NCBI GenBank assembly: GCA_028678445.1
Contig: JAJRDJ010000180.1
Span: forward strand, 1-7,366
From: Methylococcaceae bacterium
GTDB lineage: Bacteria > Pseudomonadota > Gammaproteobacteria > Methylococcales > Methylococcaceae
DNA: 7,366 nucleotides
Reading direction: 5' to 3'
A model generated the notes under the pieces. That model was not told the origin of the DNA and did no database searches. It saw nothing but the letters and a program-made list of their open reading frames with translations. Made by a program: the position numbers and the translations under genes. The stretch's first letter is position 1, and each line of letters opens with the position of its first letter. This document shows positions 1 through 6,796 of this stretch, piece after piece.

Positions 1-285
1 ACGGGAGTGGGCCGATTCGGCCACCAGGGGAAAGATCGTCTCGATTTCCGCGTCCTGCGGCACGACGACCATTTGCGAGCGCGGAACGGTGATGTCGCGG
101 ACGCGCAGTTCGGAGACTTGCAGCACCCCCTCGATCATGGTGAGGGCTTCCTGTTCGATGAGCTGGCGGCGTTGGGCGGTCCTGAGCAATTCCAGCAAAT
201 CATCGCGATCCTCGGGCTCTCCGGAGATGAAGTGCGTCAAGCGCTCGAGCCAACTTCGATGATCGCCCGCCAGTTCCTCACTCAT
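1..285 (-). CDS. corC: CorC/YbeX family (HlyC/CorC) protein, N-terminal part, cut by window edge
   Basis: Translating the minus strand from the ATG at 285-283 gives 95 codons open to the window edge. The product matches the start of E. coli YbeX/CorC: a short charged N-terminus with [14 protein letters not shown] (residues 21-34), then [20 protein letters not shown] (51-70) and the beginning of the first CBS domain, ending at SAHSR. Full-length family members are about 290 residues, with two CBS domains and a C-terminal CorC_HlyC domain, so roughly two thirds is missing here. In enterobacteria the protein is soluble and was linked to magnesium/cobalt efflux with CorA; in the ybeZ-ybeY-ybeX cluster it is also connected with ribosome metabolism. 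Its ATG overlaps the ybeY stop by 4 bp (ATGA), which implies translational coupling. A GAGG about 10 nt upstream, inside ybeY, could serve as ribosome binding site. The identification is firm; the cellular role is known only from the family. Confidence 0.93.
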   Translation of the reverse strand, partial: MSEELAGDHRSWLERLTHFISGEPEDRDDLLELLRTAQRRQLIEQEALTMIEGVLQVSELRVRDITVPRSQMVVVPQDAEIETIFPLVAESAHSR

Positions 286-737
286 GCTGGGATTGCCTCT
301 TCGGTCTCGTAGGGGTTGGGATACTCTAACCGGGCCAGAATTTCTACTTCCAACGCTTCCATCCGTTTTGCCTCGGCCTCGTCCAGGTGGTCATAACCCC
401 GCAGATGCAGGACACCGTGGATCACCATGTGGGCCCAGTGCGCATCGGGCGGCTTGCCCTGCTCGCGGGCCTCGCGCTCGACGACCGGAGCACAGATCAC
501 CAGATCGCCCAGCAAAGCGTTGGGGATGCCCGCGGGTACTTCAAAGGGAAAACTCAGCACATTGGTCGGGCCGGTCTTGTGACGGTAGGTCTGGTTTAGT
601 GTGGCGCTCTCGGCTTCATCCACGATACGGATGTCAAGTTCGGCCTCCCCATCTGGCCCGGCGGCTTCGGCCCAGCGCTGAAATAACGCGGCCTCGGGCA
701 CCGTGTCTCCCGAGGCGTTGTCCAGATCAACGAGCAT
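282..737 (-). CDS. ybeY: YbeY endoribonuclease (rRNA maturation factor)
   Basis: This is a 151-residue protein of the UPF0054/YbeY family, a zinc-dependent single-strand endoribonuclease that takes part in 16S rRNA 3'-end maturation and 70S ribosome quality control. The diagnostic metal-binding motif [11 protein letters not shown] lies at residues 107-117, with His107, His111 and His117 as zinc ligands. The conserved block around TNVLSFPFE (58-66), part of the RNA-binding face, is intact, as is GDLVICAP (77-84). Length is typical (E. coli 155). The ATG at 737-735 has an AGGAAG Shine-Dalgarno just upstream. The gene starts 11 bp before the end of ybeZ and its stop overlaps the corC start by 4 bp, the usual operon order. 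PhoH-family YbeZ, encoded immediately upstream, is a known partner. Nothing unusual is seen. Confidence 0.97.
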   Translation of the reverse strand: MLVDLDNASGDTVPEAALFQRWAEAAGPDGEAELDIRIVDEAESATLNQTYRHKTGPTNVLSFPFEVPAGIPNALLGDLVICAPVVEREAREQGKPPDAHWAHMVIHGVLHLRGYDHLDEAEAKRMEALEVEILARLEYPNPYETEEAIPA

Positions 738-1719
738 GGTCTTCCTGTGGCCTCAAGCTATCGTAAGCCTCATAGGCCGCGACGATACGCTGCACCAGGG
801 GATGGCGGACCACGTCATGGGATCCGAAGAAGGTGAAGCTGATACCCTCGACCTCGCGCAAGACTTCCAGCACATGGCGCAGGCCGGATTCCTTGTGGCG
901 CGGCAGGTCGATCTGGGTGATGTCGCCCGTCACCACGGCCTTGGACCCAAACCCCACCCGGGTCAGGAACATCTTGATCTGTTCCACCGTGGTGTTTTGC
1001 GCCTCGTCGAGGATGATGAAGGAATCATTCAGGGTCCGACCACGCATGAAGGCGAGCGGCGCGACCTCGATGACGTTGCGTTCGATCAGCTTGGCGACGC
1101 GCTCGAAGCCCAGCATTTCGTATAGGGCGTCATAGAGCGGGCGCAGATAGGGGTCGACCTTCTGGGCCATGTCGCCAGGCAGGAAGCCGAGTTTTTCACC
1201 CGCCTCGACCGCAGGCCGTGCCAGAATCAGCCGTCGCACCTCTTCCCGCTCCAGCGCCGCCACGGCGCAGGCCACGGCCAGATATGTCTTGCCGGTGCCG
1301 GCGGGGCCGATGCCGAAATTGATGTCGCACTGGCTGATGTTCGAAAGGTAACGCTGCTGGTTAGCTCCCCGGGGCCGGATGATACTGCGTTTGGTACGGA
1401 AAACCGGCACCGCCACGGCTTCGGGGCCAGCCAGCAGCATGGCTTCGATGTTCGCATCCTGCAGCGAAAGATGGACCCGCTCGGGCGTGATCACCTCCTC
1501 CTGACTGGCATCGAACAGGCTCTGCACGACCTTGGATGCGGCCCGTGCGGCCCGTTCCGGACCGATAATGGTGAAATGATTGCCGCGGTTGGCGATTTCC
1601 ACCCCCAGGCGGCGCTCGATCTGACGAAGATGTTCGTCGAACTGGCCGCACAGGCTGGCGAGCCGCTCGTTGTCATCCGGCTCCAGATGGAGCGAGAGGG
1701 TGGTCAGGGAGTTAGGCAA
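727..1719 (-). CDS. ybeZ: PhoH-family ATPase, YbeZ/PhoL type, TTG start
   Basis: This 330-residue cytoplasmic P-loop NTPase aligns along its length with E. coli YbeZ. The N-terminal part (about 1-115) is the KH-like RNA-binding region, with the hallmark [16 protein letters not shown] (38-53). The PhoH ATPase domain follows: Walker A GPAGTGKT at 138-145, [16 protein letters not shown] (168-183), Walker B FIILDEAQ at 234-241, [10 protein letters not shown] at 264-273, and the terminal [11 protein letters not shown]. Family members show ATPase and sometimes RNA helicase activity, and work with YbeY in RNA processing. The start is the TTG at 1719-1717, 8 bp inside the 3' end of mia[15 protein letters not shown] fits the family N-terminus, no in-frame ATG lies upstream before a stop, and the first downstream ATG is residue 94. 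No clear Shine-Dalgarno precedes the TTG, so initiation probably depends on coupling to miaB translation. The phoH name reflects sequence family only; I see no evidence for a phosphate-starvation role. Confidence 0.96.
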   Translation of the reverse strand: MPNSLTTLSLHLEPDDNERLASLCGQFDEHLRQIERRLGVEIANRGNHFTIIGPERAARAASKVVQSLFDASQEEVITPERVHLSLQDANIEAMLLAGPEAVAVPVFRTKRSIIRPRGANQQRYLSNISQCDINFGIGPAGTGKTYLAVACAVAALEREEVRRLILARPAVEAGEKLGFLPGDMAQKVDPYLRPLYDALYEMLGFERVAKLIERNVIEVAPLAFMRGRTLNDSFIILDEAQNTTVEQIKMFLTRVGFGSKAVVTGDITQIDLPRHKESGLRHVLEVLREVEGISFTFFGSHDVVRHPLVQRIVAAYEAYDSLRPQEDHAR

Positions 1720-3085
1720 GTGAGTGATGCTGTGTGGCTGAAGAATGATCAGGGCTGCCCGGCGGCACCCAGCGGCCGCGCAAGGAATTCGGCATGGCGT
1801 CGGTGATCAGCACGTCGACAAATTGGCCAATCAGGCGGGGATCGCCGGGGAAATTCACGACGCGGTTGTTTTCGGTACGCCCGGATAGCTCGTTGCCATC
1901 GCGCCTTGAGGTGCCCTCGACCAGGACGTGCTGGGTGCTGTGCAGCATGTCGCGGGAAATGTCGGCCGCCATGGCGTTGATGCGCTGCTGGAGGCGGGTC
2001 AGGCGCGCCTTTTTCTCGGTCAGCGGCACGTCATCCGGAAGATCAGCCGCCGGGGTGCCGGGACGTGGACTGTAGATGAAACTGTAGGAATGATCGAAAC
2101 CCAGCGTCTCGATCAGGTCCATGGTTGCCTCGAAATCTGCTGCCGTCTCGCCAGGATAGCCCACGATGAAATCGGATGAGAGCGAAATCTCCGGGCGGAT
2201 GGCCCGCAGCCGCTCGATCCTGGCGATATAGTCCTCGCGGGTGTGGCCGCGCTTCATCAGCCCCAGGATGCGGTTGCTGCCGCTCTGCACCGGCAGGTGC
2301 AGGTGGCTGACCAGCTTGGGGATTTCGCCGTAGGCCTCGATAAGGCTGTCACTGAATTCGACGGGGTGGGAAGTGGTGTAACGGATACGCTCGATGCCAT
2401 CGATGGCGGCCACATAATGCAGCAGCAGGGCGAAATCGGCGATTTCGCCATCATCCATCAGGCCCCGGTAGGCGTTCACGTTCTGGCCCAGCAACACGAC
2501 TTCGCGCACACCCTGCTCGGCGAGTGAAACCAGCTCCGCAACGACATCGTCCAGCGGCCGGCTGATTTCTTCGCCCCGGGTATAGGGTACGACACAAAAC
2601 GTGCAGTACTTGCTGCAGCCTTCCATGATGGAGACAAACGCCTTAGGACCTTCGGCCCGCGGCTCGGGCAAGGCATCGAACTTTTCGATTTCCGGGAAGG
2701 AGACATCGATGGCCGGTGTGTGCCGGGTGCGTACCTGATCGAGCAATTGCGGTAACCGGTGCAAGGTTTGCGGCCCGAACACCAAGTCGACATAAGGAGC
2801 GCGCTTCTGCAGCGCCTCGCCTTCCTGGCTGGCGACACAGCCGCCGACGCCAATCACGACGCCTGGCCGGTTCTGCTTCAGCGGCCGCCACCGGCCCAAT
2901 TCCGAAAACACCTTTTCCTGCGCCTTCTCGCGCACTGAACAGGTATTCATCAGGAGGACGTCGGCCTCGGCGGGATTGTCGGTCAGCTCGAAACCATGGG
3001 AGGCGTTCAGTACATCCCGCATCTTGGCGGAATCGTACTCGTTCATCTGGCAACCCAGGGTTTCGATATAGAGTTTTTGCGTCAT
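1712..3085 (-). CDS. miaB: MiaB, tRNA-2-methylthio-N6-dimethylallyladenosine synthase
   Basis: MiaB is a radical-SAM methylthiotransferase that turns i6A37 into ms2i6A37 in tRNAs reading UNN codons. From the ATG at 3085 the product is 457 residues (E. coli 474). The N-terminal UPF0004 domain carries Cys12 (in [11 protein letters not shown]), Cys49 (in NTCS) and Cys83 (in [12 protein letters not shown]), the auxiliary [4Fe-4S] ligands. The radical-SAM triad is Cys157, Cys161 and Cys164 in [29 protein letters not shown] (261-270) and [12 protein letters not shown] (303-314) follow, and the C-terminal TRAM domain runs from about 386 to 440, including [12 protein letters not shown]. The C-terminal tail is shorter than in E. 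coli. An in-frame TTG at 3124 would add 13 residues, but the ATG gives the family start [15 protein letters not shown], and the TTG lies inside a likely promoter. The Shine-Dalgarno is poor. This is the first gene of the miaB-ybeZ-ybeY-corC operon. Confidence 0.98.
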   Translation of the reverse strand: MTQKLYIETLGCQMNEYDSAKMRDVLNASHGFELTDNPAEADVLLMNTCSVREKAQEKVFSELGRWRPLKQNRPGVVIGVGGCVASQEGEALQKRAPYVDLVFGPQTLHRLPQLLDQVRTRHTPAIDVSFPEIEKFDALPEPRAEGPKAFVSIMEGCSKYCTFCVVPYTRGEEISRPLDDVVAELVSLAEQGVREVVLLGQNVNAYRGLMDDGEIADFALLLHYVAAIDGIERIRYTTSHPVEFSDSLIEAYGEIPKLVSHLHLPVQSGSNRILGLMKRGHTREDYIARIERLRAIRPEISLSSDFIVGYPGETAADFEATMDLIETLGFDHSYSFIYSPRPGTPAADLPDDVPLTEKKARLTRLQQRINAMAADISRDMLHSTQHVLVEGTSRRDGNELSGRTENNRVVNFPGDPRLIGQFVDVLITDAMPNSLRGRWVPPGSPDHSSATQHHSLA

Positions 3086-3114
3086 CCCGTGAGGATACAA
3101 ATTCGGGGAGCTCG

Positions 3115-3123
3115 ATTCTACCA
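3115..3123 (-). promoter_or_regulatory. Extended -10 promoter element for the miaB operon
   Basis: Read on the minus strand the bases are TGGTAGAAT: a -10 hexamer TAGAAT (5 of 6 to consensus) preceded by TG plus one base, the extended -10 form. No TTGACA-like -35 box is seen at 16-18 bp spacing, which is common for extended -10 promoters. The predicted transcript start near 3108 would leave a leader of about 22 nt before the miaB ATG at 3085. Position and match are suggestive; function is inferred. Confidence 0.5.
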
Positions 3124-3149
3124 AACTTCTCGCTCCACACTTTGCGACC

Positions 3150-3193
3150 GGGTCAGGCGAGGGCCGAATGGGTTGGAAGCGAACGCCTCACCC
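3150..3193. repeat. Imperfect 10-bp inverted repeat between usp and miaB
   Basis: The arms GGGTCAGGCG (3150-3159) and CGCCTCACCC (3184-3193) pair at 9 of 10 positions around a 24-nt loop. It sits 19 bp past the usp stop codon and about 27 bp upstream of the miaB -10 element. It could end or attenuate transcripts arriving from the usp operon, or be an RNA-processing hairpin. It lacks a following T-run on either strand, so it is not a standard intrinsic terminator. Confidence 0.35.
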
Positions 3194-3214
3194 TGATAGG
3201 CAAAAATCAGCCTA
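3193..3214 (-). other. Two overlapping, mutually exclusive short hairpins at the usp stop codon
   Basis: TAGGC (3197-3201) can pair with GCCTA (3210-3214), which includes the usp TAG stop. CTGAT (3193-3197) can instead pair with ATCAG (3206-3210). Each has a 5-bp stem and an 8-nt loop, and on the minus strand the loops contain a run of five T. They may be part of a weak transcription end after usp, but stems this short arise easily by chance. Confidence 0.2.
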
Positions 3215-3649
3215 CTCCTGAAGTCTTACGGCCAGCACATCGCATTTTGCGTGGTTGACAACACTGGCTGCGGTGGAACCGAGCAGCACGGCGAGCCCAT
3301 GACGACCATGGGTGCCGACCACGATCAGGTCCGCCTTGATGTCCTCGGCAACGCGAATAATTTCCAGCTTTGGGCTGCCCACCACAACCAGACTTTGTTC
3401 ATCGGGGATGCCGAGCTTTCCCGCCAGTTCGGCTATCCGGACTTTGGATGCCTCGACCATCTGGTCCGTGAGGTCCACCTCGAAAGGTGACAGCACACCG
3501 AATGAGGTATCCACGGGAGGAATGAATTCAACCACATGCATAAGATGCAGAACTGCCTGGTATTTTTCGGCGAGTTCGCGGCCTCGGCGCACGGCCATGC
3601 CACCGCCCTCGGAAAAGTCCAGTGCCGCCAGAATTCTTTGGTAGGACAT
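3212..3649 (-). CDS. Universal stress protein, UspA family
   Basis: This is a 145-residue single-domain Usp with the Rossmann-like alpha/beta fold. The first strand MSYQRILAALDFSE carries Asp11, and the family's GTHGRHGLAVLLGSTA loop is at 112-127, followed by CDVLAVRL (136-143). The stretch between Gly115 and Gly124 is 8 residues, as in the UspA class, rather than the 9 in the ATP-binding MJ0577 type (G-2x-G-9x-G-S/T). However, the glycines and Ser/Thr missing from E. coli UspA are kept, so nucleotide binding cannot be decided from sequence. There is no signal peptide or membrane segment, so the protein is cytoplasmic. The ATG at 3649 has a good AGGAG 8 nt upstream, which lies across the 15-bp gap after the membrane-protein gene at 3665-4165 and indicates co-transcription. 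Usp proteins are induced in growth arrest and oxidative or respiratory stress; the specific role here is unknown. Confidence 0.93.
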   Translation of the reverse strand: MSYQRILAALDFSEGGGMAVRRGRELAEKYQAVLHLMHVVEFIPPVDTSFGVLSPFEVDLTDQMVEASKVRIAELAGKLGIPDEQSLVVVGSPKLEIIRVAEDIKADLIVVGTHGRHGLAVLLGSTAASVVNHAKCDVLAVRLQE

Positions 3650-3664
3650 GGTGTAAGCTCCTGC

Positions 3665-4165
3665 TCAGGTCAATGGAAACAAGGCCATCATAATCCGGTA
3701 ACTGAGCGCCGTGTAGGCCAATGCCAGACCCAACCCCGCCATGTAGGGGATTTCCATGGCGTGGCGGATGATATGTCCGATCACGGCCATCTCCCAGAGC
3801 ATCAGGGCGAACAGCAGGAGCCCCATGTAAGCGCGCGCGTCCGGGATAGCGAGGCTGATCAGCACCAGCGGGATGGCCAGCACGGTGATCAGCGCATCGC
3901 CGCCGATCCCAGCGGTGAGCGTCTGCGTGTAGCGGTTGGAATGCTTGGAAAACTTCAGCAGGCCAAACAGGAATATCGCCAACAAGGCGGGGGCGAGCAG
4001 TGATTGCAGCATAGCCTGCGGCAGATCGGCTTCCAGACCGGCCAGGAAGACCGAGACCAGCACATTCAGGACTATCACAAGACCCAGCAAAAAGCGGGAG
4101 GCTGGCAAATCCTGCGGGCCATTCCGGAAGAGACAGATATCGACGAATCGTTTGACGAGGGGCAT
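3665..4165 (-). CDS. Unrecognised protein with about five membrane segments
   Basis: The product is 166 residues from the ATG at 4165 (MPLVKRFVDICLFRNGPQDL). The frame stays open further upstream to 4312, but that part is Arg/Pro-rich, overlaps the ABC-F gene, and is rejected as coding. After a 24-residue N-terminal stretch, hydrophobic segments lie at about 25-44, 52-71, 89-107, 113-131 and 140-162, joined by short loops, so this is an inner-membrane protein with almost no soluble domain. There is no signal peptide cleavage site and no catalytic motif I can name. The topology is reminiscent of small Yip1-like or other uncharacterised proteobacterial membrane families, but I cannot assign one. 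It lies 22 bp after the ABC-F stop and 15 bp before the Usp start, so it is probably in their operon. The Shine-Dalgarno is weak (GAG about 7 nt upstream). Coding status is well supported by composition and spacing; function is unknown. Confidence 0.85.
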   Translation of the reverse strand: MPLVKRFVDICLFRNGPQDLPASRFLLGLVIVLNVLVSVFLAGLEADLPQAMLQSLLAPALLAIFLFGLLKFSKHSNRYTQTLTAGIGGDALITVLAIPLVLISLAIPDARAYMGLLLFALMLWEMAVIGHIIRHAMEIPYMAGLGLALAYTALSYRIMMALFPLT

Positions 4166-4187
4166 GCTGTGGCTCGGGTGATGGATG

Positions 4188-6089
4188 CTACGAATCCTCG
4201 GCGGCGGCTTCCAGCGTTTCGGTGGCCTCCAGCCAGCGATTCTCCGCAAGGGCAATGGCCTCCGCGATCCTCGCACGCTCGTCCAGCAAGGCCTGCAGGC
4301 GGTCCTTCGCATCCGGTTGGTAGCACTTGGGGTCGGCCAGTTCCTTTTCGAGCGTCTGCCGTGCCGCGAGCCATTGGTTCATGGCCTGCTCGGCCTTGTC
4401 TACAGCGGATTGTAGTGGCTTGAGCTGCCGCTTCCGCTCGGCACCGCCCCGGCGCTGCGACTTGCCTAAGGCGTCCGCACCCCCGGCTGCAACACTAGAG
4501 CTGGCCCGTTCCCGCGCCTGGCGGTACTCGCTCAACCAGCGGCGGTAGTCATCGAGATCACCATCAAACGGCAGGGCAGCCCCATCCGCCACCAGCCACA
4601 GATCGTCGGCCACCGTCCGCAGCAGGTAGCGGTCATGCGAGACCACCACCAGCGCGCCTTCATACTCCTGCAACGCGAGACTAAGGGCGTCGCGCGTTTG
4701 CAGGTCTAGGTGATTGGTCGGCTCGTCCAGCAGCAGCAGGTTCGGCTTCTGATGGATGAGCATGGCCAGCACTAGCCGCGATTTCTCGCCGCCCGAAAAC
4801 GGCGCCACTGCAGCCAGAGCCTGATCGCCGCGAAAGCCGAAGCCGCCGAGGTAGCCGCGCAGTTCCTTTTCCGTGGCCTTGGGATCGAGCCGCTGCAAAT
4901 GGCGCAGGGGACTCTCGTCCGGATTGAGCTGTTCGAGCTGATGCTGGGCAAAATAGCCGATGCGTAGATCCTGGGCGGCGAGGCGTTCACCGGACAGGGC
5001 CGGCAACACCCCGGCGAGCAATTTCACGAACGTGGATTTTCCCGCGCCGTTCGGGCCGAGGAGGCCGATCCGGTCACCGGGATTAATGGTCAGTTGCACA
5101 TCCGCGATGATGGGTGTGTCACCGTACCCCGCCGAGGCGGCATCGAGTTTGAGGAGCGGCGAGGGAGATTTCTCGGGCCGGCTGAAACTGAATTCCAGCG
5201 GTGAATCGGCCTGGGCTTGGGCAATCAGGGTCATGCGGTCCAGCGCCTTGATGCGGCTCTGGACCTGCCGGGCCTTGGTGGCCTGGGCGCGAAAGCGGTC
5301 GACGAAGCCTTGAATGCGCTCCAACTCGCGTTGCTGGCGTTGAAAAGAGGCCTGCTGTTGGGCGAGCTGCTCGGCCCGGCGCGTCTCGAATGCGCTGTAA
5401 TTGCCGGTGTTCAGCGTAACCTTGCCGTGCTCGATATGCAGAATGTGCGTCGCCAGATCGTCCAGAAAGTCGCGATCATGCGAAACCAGCAGCAAGGTGC
5501 CGGGATAACTGGACAGCCAGTCCTGCAGCCAGATGACGGCATCGAGGTCTAGGTGATTGGTGGGTTCATCGAGCAGCAGTACATCGGACCGGCACATCAG
5601 CGCCTGCGCCACATTCAGGCGCACCCGCCAGCCGCCGGAAAATTCGGTCACACCCCGGTGTTCCTGGCCCGGACTGAAACCTAGCCCATTCAGGAGACGC
5701 GCGGCACGGGCATTGGCCTCATAACCGCCGATCTGCTCCAGCTGGGCATGCAGATGGGCGAGGCGCAGTCCGTCGCCCGCCGCTTCGGCCTCACTGATCC
5801 CGGCCTGAATGGCGCGCAGTTCACGATCGCCATCCAGCACATAATCGATTGCAGTCCTGTCTACGGCGGGGGTTTCCTGGGCGACATGCGCGATTTCCAG
5901 ACCCGGCGGCAGGGTCAGCTCCCCGGTATCGGGGTGCAGTGTGCCGAGAATGAGCTCGAAGAAACTGGACTTCCCTGCCCCAGTCGCGCCGGTGATGCCG
6001 ATCCGGTCGCCCTTGTTCAGGGTAAAAGAAGCATCCTCGAAAAGGACACGAGTACCCCGGCGCAGCGTGATCGAGCGGGCGTTAATCAT
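4188..6089 (-). CDS. yheS: ABC-F ATPase, YheS type
   Basis: This is a 633-residue soluble protein with two ABC domains in tandem and no membrane segment. It aligns end to end with E. coli YheS (637). Domain 1 has Walker A GATGAGKS (34-41), signature FSGGW (150-154), Walker B LLLDEPTNHLDL (171-182) and switch SHDRDF (203-208). The inter-domain linker (about 230-300), basic and helical and containing DRFRAQATKARQ (264-275), is the P-site tRNA-interaction motif of ABC-F proteins. Domain 2 has Walker A GPNGAGKST (345-353), signature FSGGEKSR (431-438), Walker B LLLLDEPTNHLDLQ (451-464) and SHDRYL (484-489). A Lys/Gln/Glu-rich C-terminal region (about 540-630) should form a coiled coil. Both catalytic glutamates (175 and 456) are present, so it should hydrolyse ATP. 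ABC-F proteins act in the ribosomal E site on translation; YheS has been linked to relief of stalled ribosomes. No resistance role is implied. The ATG at 6089 gives the family N-terminus, though its Shine-Dalgarno is weak. Confidence 0.96.
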   Translation of the reverse strand: MINARSITLRRGTRVLFEDASFTLNKGDRIGITGATGAGKSSFFELILGTLHPDTGELTLPPGLEIAHVAQETPAVDRTAIDYVLDGDRELRAIQAGISEAEAAGDGLRLAHLHAQLEQIGGYEANARAARLLNGLGFSPGQEHRGVTEFSGGWRVRLNVAQALMCRSDVLLLDEPTNHLDLDAVIWLQDWLSSYPGTLLLVSHDRDFLDDLATHILHIEHGKVTLNTGNYSAFETRRAEQLAQQQASFQRQQRELERIQGFVDRFRAQATKARQVQSRIKALDRMTLIAQAQADSPLEFSFSRPEKSPSPLLKLDAASAGYGDTPIIADVQLTINPGDRIGLLGPNGAGKSTFVKLLAGVLPALSGERLAAQDLRIGYFAQHQLEQLNPDESPLRHLQRLDPKATEKELRGYLGGFGFRGDQALAAVAPFSGGEKSRLVLAMLIHQKPNLLLLDEPTNHLDLQTRDALSLALQEYEGALVVVSHDRYLLRTVADDLWLVADGAALPFDGDLDDYRRWLSEYRQARERASSSVAAGGADALGKSQRRGGAERKRQLKPLQSAVDKAEQAMNQWLAARQTLEKELADPKCYQPDAKDRLQALLDERARIAEAIALAENRWLEATETLEAAAEDS

Positions 6090-6114
6090 CAGTTACGCCG
6101 TCGAACCATTAATA

Positions 6115-6130
6115 CGGTGACTGTTCACCG
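6115..6130. repeat. Perfect 6-bp hairpin between the YcxB-like and ABC-F genes
   Basis: CGGTGA (6115-6120) and TCACCG (6125-6130) pair perfectly around a four-base loop, in the 50-bp gap between the YcxB-like stop and the ABC-F start. On the minus strand it is followed by TATTAAT rather than a T-run. It could be a weak terminator, an mRNA-stability hairpin or an operator-like palindrome. The TATTAA also resembles a -10 box but has no good -35 partner. Function is not shown by the sequence. Confidence 0.35.
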
Positions 6131-6139
6131 AAGACGAAT

Positions 6140-6661
6140 TCAGGCGGCTTTTTCGAGACGATGCTCGACTTCATCGAAAAATTCCGCGATGTTGCCCTTT
6201 TTCACCGTGGCGCGCGGAATGATCAGGGCCGAATCTAGTGTTACAAAGATGAAGGCATAATTCTTTCCGGCTTCAATACGCAGGATATCTTCCCACTTGA
6301 TATGTGACTCCCCTACCTTGCTGACCTCGATTAGCGCCTGCGGCTCGATGCGCAAGGTGTATTCGCCGAGAATGCGCGCCTTGTCTTCATTGGAATACAT
6401 ACGACTGATCTTTCGACGGGTCTGCCAGCGAATAAGAAACGGTGCGGCAACCCCCCAGATACCGCCAGTGATGGCGATCCAGGCCGCCGTGAGCGAATCC
6501 TGGTAGCCGAACCAGACGAAAATGGAGATCAGGACGAGAAGACCCGGGATGGTGGCTTGGTGGCGTTGCAAGGATTTCTGGAGTGTTTTGACACTTTTCA
6601 ATTGGTGATCATTGAAGGCGAGCAGATCCCGCTCACGCAATTCATACTGAATTTCGGTCAT
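6140..6661 (-). CDS. YcxB-like membrane protein
   Basis: The product is 173 residues. A soluble N-terminal strand (MTEIQYELRERDLLAFNDHQ) is followed by two adjacent membrane segments at about 37-53 and 56-77, a basic stop-transfer stretch (RWQTRRKISR, 78-87), and a C-terminal domain of about 90 residues. That domain carries the pattern of YcxB-like proteins: YTLRIEPQALIEVSKVGESHIKWEDILRI (101-129), FIFVTLDSALIIPR (137-150) and a terminal amphipathic helix. The fold resembles a PH-like beta domain; the family has no established biochemical role. It is probably anchored in the inner membrane with both ends in the cytoplasm. The ATG at 6661 is preceded by only a weak GGA. It is the first gene leftward of the divergent region shared with the ferritin, and may be the first gene of the ABC-F/Usp operon (50-bp gap). 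The family call is moderately sure; function is unknown. Confidence 0.82.
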   Translation of the reverse strand: MTEIQYELRERDLLAFNDHQLKSVKTLQKSLQRHQATIPGLLVLISIFVWFGYQDSLTAAWIAITGGIWGVAAPFLIRWQTRRKISRMYSNEDKARILGEYTLRIEPQALIEVSKVGESHIKWEDILRIEAGKNYAFIFVTLDSALIIPRATVKKGNIAEFFDEVEHRLEKAA

Positions 6662-6720
6662 GTCAGTCCGGGGGTGGGTGAAATACCAGGGCCGATGGAG
6701 GTAGGCCCCAAAAGCGCGCT

Positions 6721-6726
6721 AGTATA
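6721..6726 (-). promoter_or_regulatory. Possible -10 box for the YcxB-like gene
   Basis: The minus strand reads TATACT (5 of 6 to TATAAT), 60 bp upstream of the ATG at 6661, which would give a leader of about 50 nt. No convincing -35 hexamer lies 16-18 bp upstream. The overlapping plus-strand TAGTAT (6720-6725) is a weaker candidate -10 for the ferritin gene. I saw no clear Fur-type palindrome in the 135-bp intergenic region. Confidence 0.3.
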
Positions 6727-6783
6727 CGCACTTCCCCGCCAGATTTCCCGGTGCGGGTGATCGGCAACCAACAGGCCTTCCGG

Positions 6784-6789
6784 AGGAGA
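6784..6789 (+). promoter_or_regulatory. Strong Shine-Dalgarno for the ferritin gene
   Basis: AGGAGA, within GGAGGAGAG, lies 7 nt before the ATG at 6797. It is the best ribosome binding site in the window and fixes the start codon. It predicts efficient translation, as expected for an abundant 24-subunit storage protein. Confidence 0.8.
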
Positions 6790-6796
6790 GAACACC

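Noticed and set aside
284..766. 160-codon plus-strand open frame across ybeY
   Set aside because: It is antisense to the firmly identified ybeY, and the product is Arg/Pro-rich low-complexity sequence with no family features: a shadow frame in GC-rich DNA.
2643..3140. 165-codon minus-strand frame over the 5' part of miaB
   Set aside because: It is a frame-shifted shadow of miaB with an Arg/Ala-rich product; the correct frame carries all six cluster cysteines.
2716..3258. 180-codon plus-strand open frame opposite miaB and the spacer
   Set aside because: It is antisense to miaB, rich in Arg and Ser, without a recognisable domain or Shine-Dalgarno.
4166..4312. N-terminal extension of the five-TM protein to 4312
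   Set aside because: The extra 49 residues are Arg/Pro/Trp-rich, overlap the yheS coding sequence out of frame and do not look like membrane-protein sequence; the ATG at 4165 starts a coherent product.
4188..6089. ABC-F gene as an antibiotic-resistance determinant
   Set aside because: The sequence follows housekeeping YheS throughout, including the linker, and sits among core genes without mobile elements.
5748..6260. 170-codon plus-strand open frame across the yheS start and the YcxB-like 3' end
   Set aside because: It is antisense to two supported genes, with a low-information Gln/Arg-rich product and no ribosome binding site.
6689..6708. GGGCC/GGCCC 5-bp stem in the presumed leader of the YcxB-like gene
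   Set aside because: A 5-bp GC stem with a 10-nt loop is expected by chance at this base composition; no riboswitch features surround it.
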